Below, one piece after another: positions 63,858 through 64,000 of a DNA stretch of 64,000 nt. The number at the start of each line of letters is the position of its first letter. The first letter of the stretch is position 1. Source of the DNA: Aquimarina algicola. Lineage in GTDB: Bacteria > Bacteroidota > Bacteroidia > Flavobacteriales > Flavobacteriaceae. Location of the stretch: contig NZ_VFWZ01000005.1 in assembly GCF_006443095.1 (NCBI RefSeq), positions 1 through 64,000 of the forward strand. Reading direction: 5' to 3'. Both the position numbers and the translations under genes were made by a program. The notes beneath the pieces are model-generated. The model had not been told where the DNA came from. It did no database searches and saw only the letters and a program-made list of their open reading frames with translations.

Positions 63858-64000
63858 ATGTCTCGACTTTTTATAAAATACCCTTTACTTATTTTACTTA
63901 TCTGTTTTTTTACTAACTGTAATCAAGAAGAAAATAGTTATAACAAAGATGCTTTACACAAAATTGAAGTATTGCAAGGGTTAATACAAAAAGCTCAAAA
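63858..64000 (+). CDS. Lipoprotein, N-terminal part (3' truncated by window)
   Basis: An ATG at 63858 opens a frame that runs to the window edge (47 residues). It has a signal peptide (YPLLILLICFF) with lipobox FFTNC, then an acidic, polar stretch (NQEENSYNKDALHKIEVLQG). It is the next gene of the glycan locus by position and could be a surface glycan-binding protein or enzyme; the visible part does not tell. Confidence 0.6.
   Translation, partial: MSRLFIKYPLLILLICFFTNCNQEENSYNKDALHKIEVLQGLIQKAQ

Overview
This window is AT-rich and reads as a chromosomal stretch from a marine Bacteroidota, most likely a Flavobacteriaceae member of the Aquimarina or Zobellia type. The basis is two SusC/SusD pairs, a giant protein with a type IX secretion (T9SS) type B sorting domain beside a PorP/SprF partner, a Bacteroidota-type T6SS tube protein (TssD), DUF4249 and DUF2007 proteins, many lipoprotein signals, and a weight of sulfatases. 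The genus is inference. No rRNA, intact tRNA, CRISPR array, integrase or transposase was found.

Left part (1-8.9 kb): accessory DNA. A 42-bp tandem repeat array and REP-like repeats surround a small Xre-type regulator. A T6SS export island follows: an extended TssD, a candidate effector with a JAMM-like HxH...SxxD motif, and three tandem paralogous lipoproteins that are the natural candidates for periplasmic immunity proteins. Further lipoproteins, a membrane protein with a probable frameshift and a decayed YwqK/MORN-like gene come next.

Middle part (9-26 kb): a TonB-dependent receptor with its DUF4249 lipoprotein, an ABC transporter pair, then PorP/SprF with a 2370-residue T9SS adhesin built of BspA-like (DUF285) and ~99-residue repeats, followed upstream on the same strand by a TPR-AraC membrane regulator. 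26-29.7 kb holds a ketopantoate-reductase family gene, a truncated VOC gene, and short genes separated by attC-like imperfect inverted repeats that look like gene cassettes.

Right part (30-64 kb): a sulfated-galactan utilisation region. One segment (30.1-48.4 kb) carries SusD/SusC, three S1 sulfatases (one broken by a 10-bp deletion), a five-bladed-propeller glycosidase-like protein, a GH27 alpha-galactosidase-like enzyme, a propeller lactonase, a GH2 beta-galactosidase and a CBM9-like protein. It is flanked by ~341-bp direct repeats that each begin with the 3' part of a tRNA. The right-hand repeat cuts off a LacI-type regulator.

The second segment (49.6-63.7 kb) encodes a GH127 enzyme, another sulfatase, and a pathway made of an aldehyde dehydrogenase, an enolase-superfamily cycloisomerase/dehydratase, 2-keto-3-deoxygalactonate kinase and 2-keto-3-deoxy-6-phosphogalactonate aldolase, plus an AraC regulator and a second SusC/SusD pair. 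This set matches the known route from carrageenan-derived 3,6-anhydro-D-galactose to pyruvate and glyceraldehyde-3-phosphate, so carrageenan is the best substrate guess. No endo-carrageenase (GH16 or GH82) lies in the window, and a lipoprotein gene runs off its right edge.
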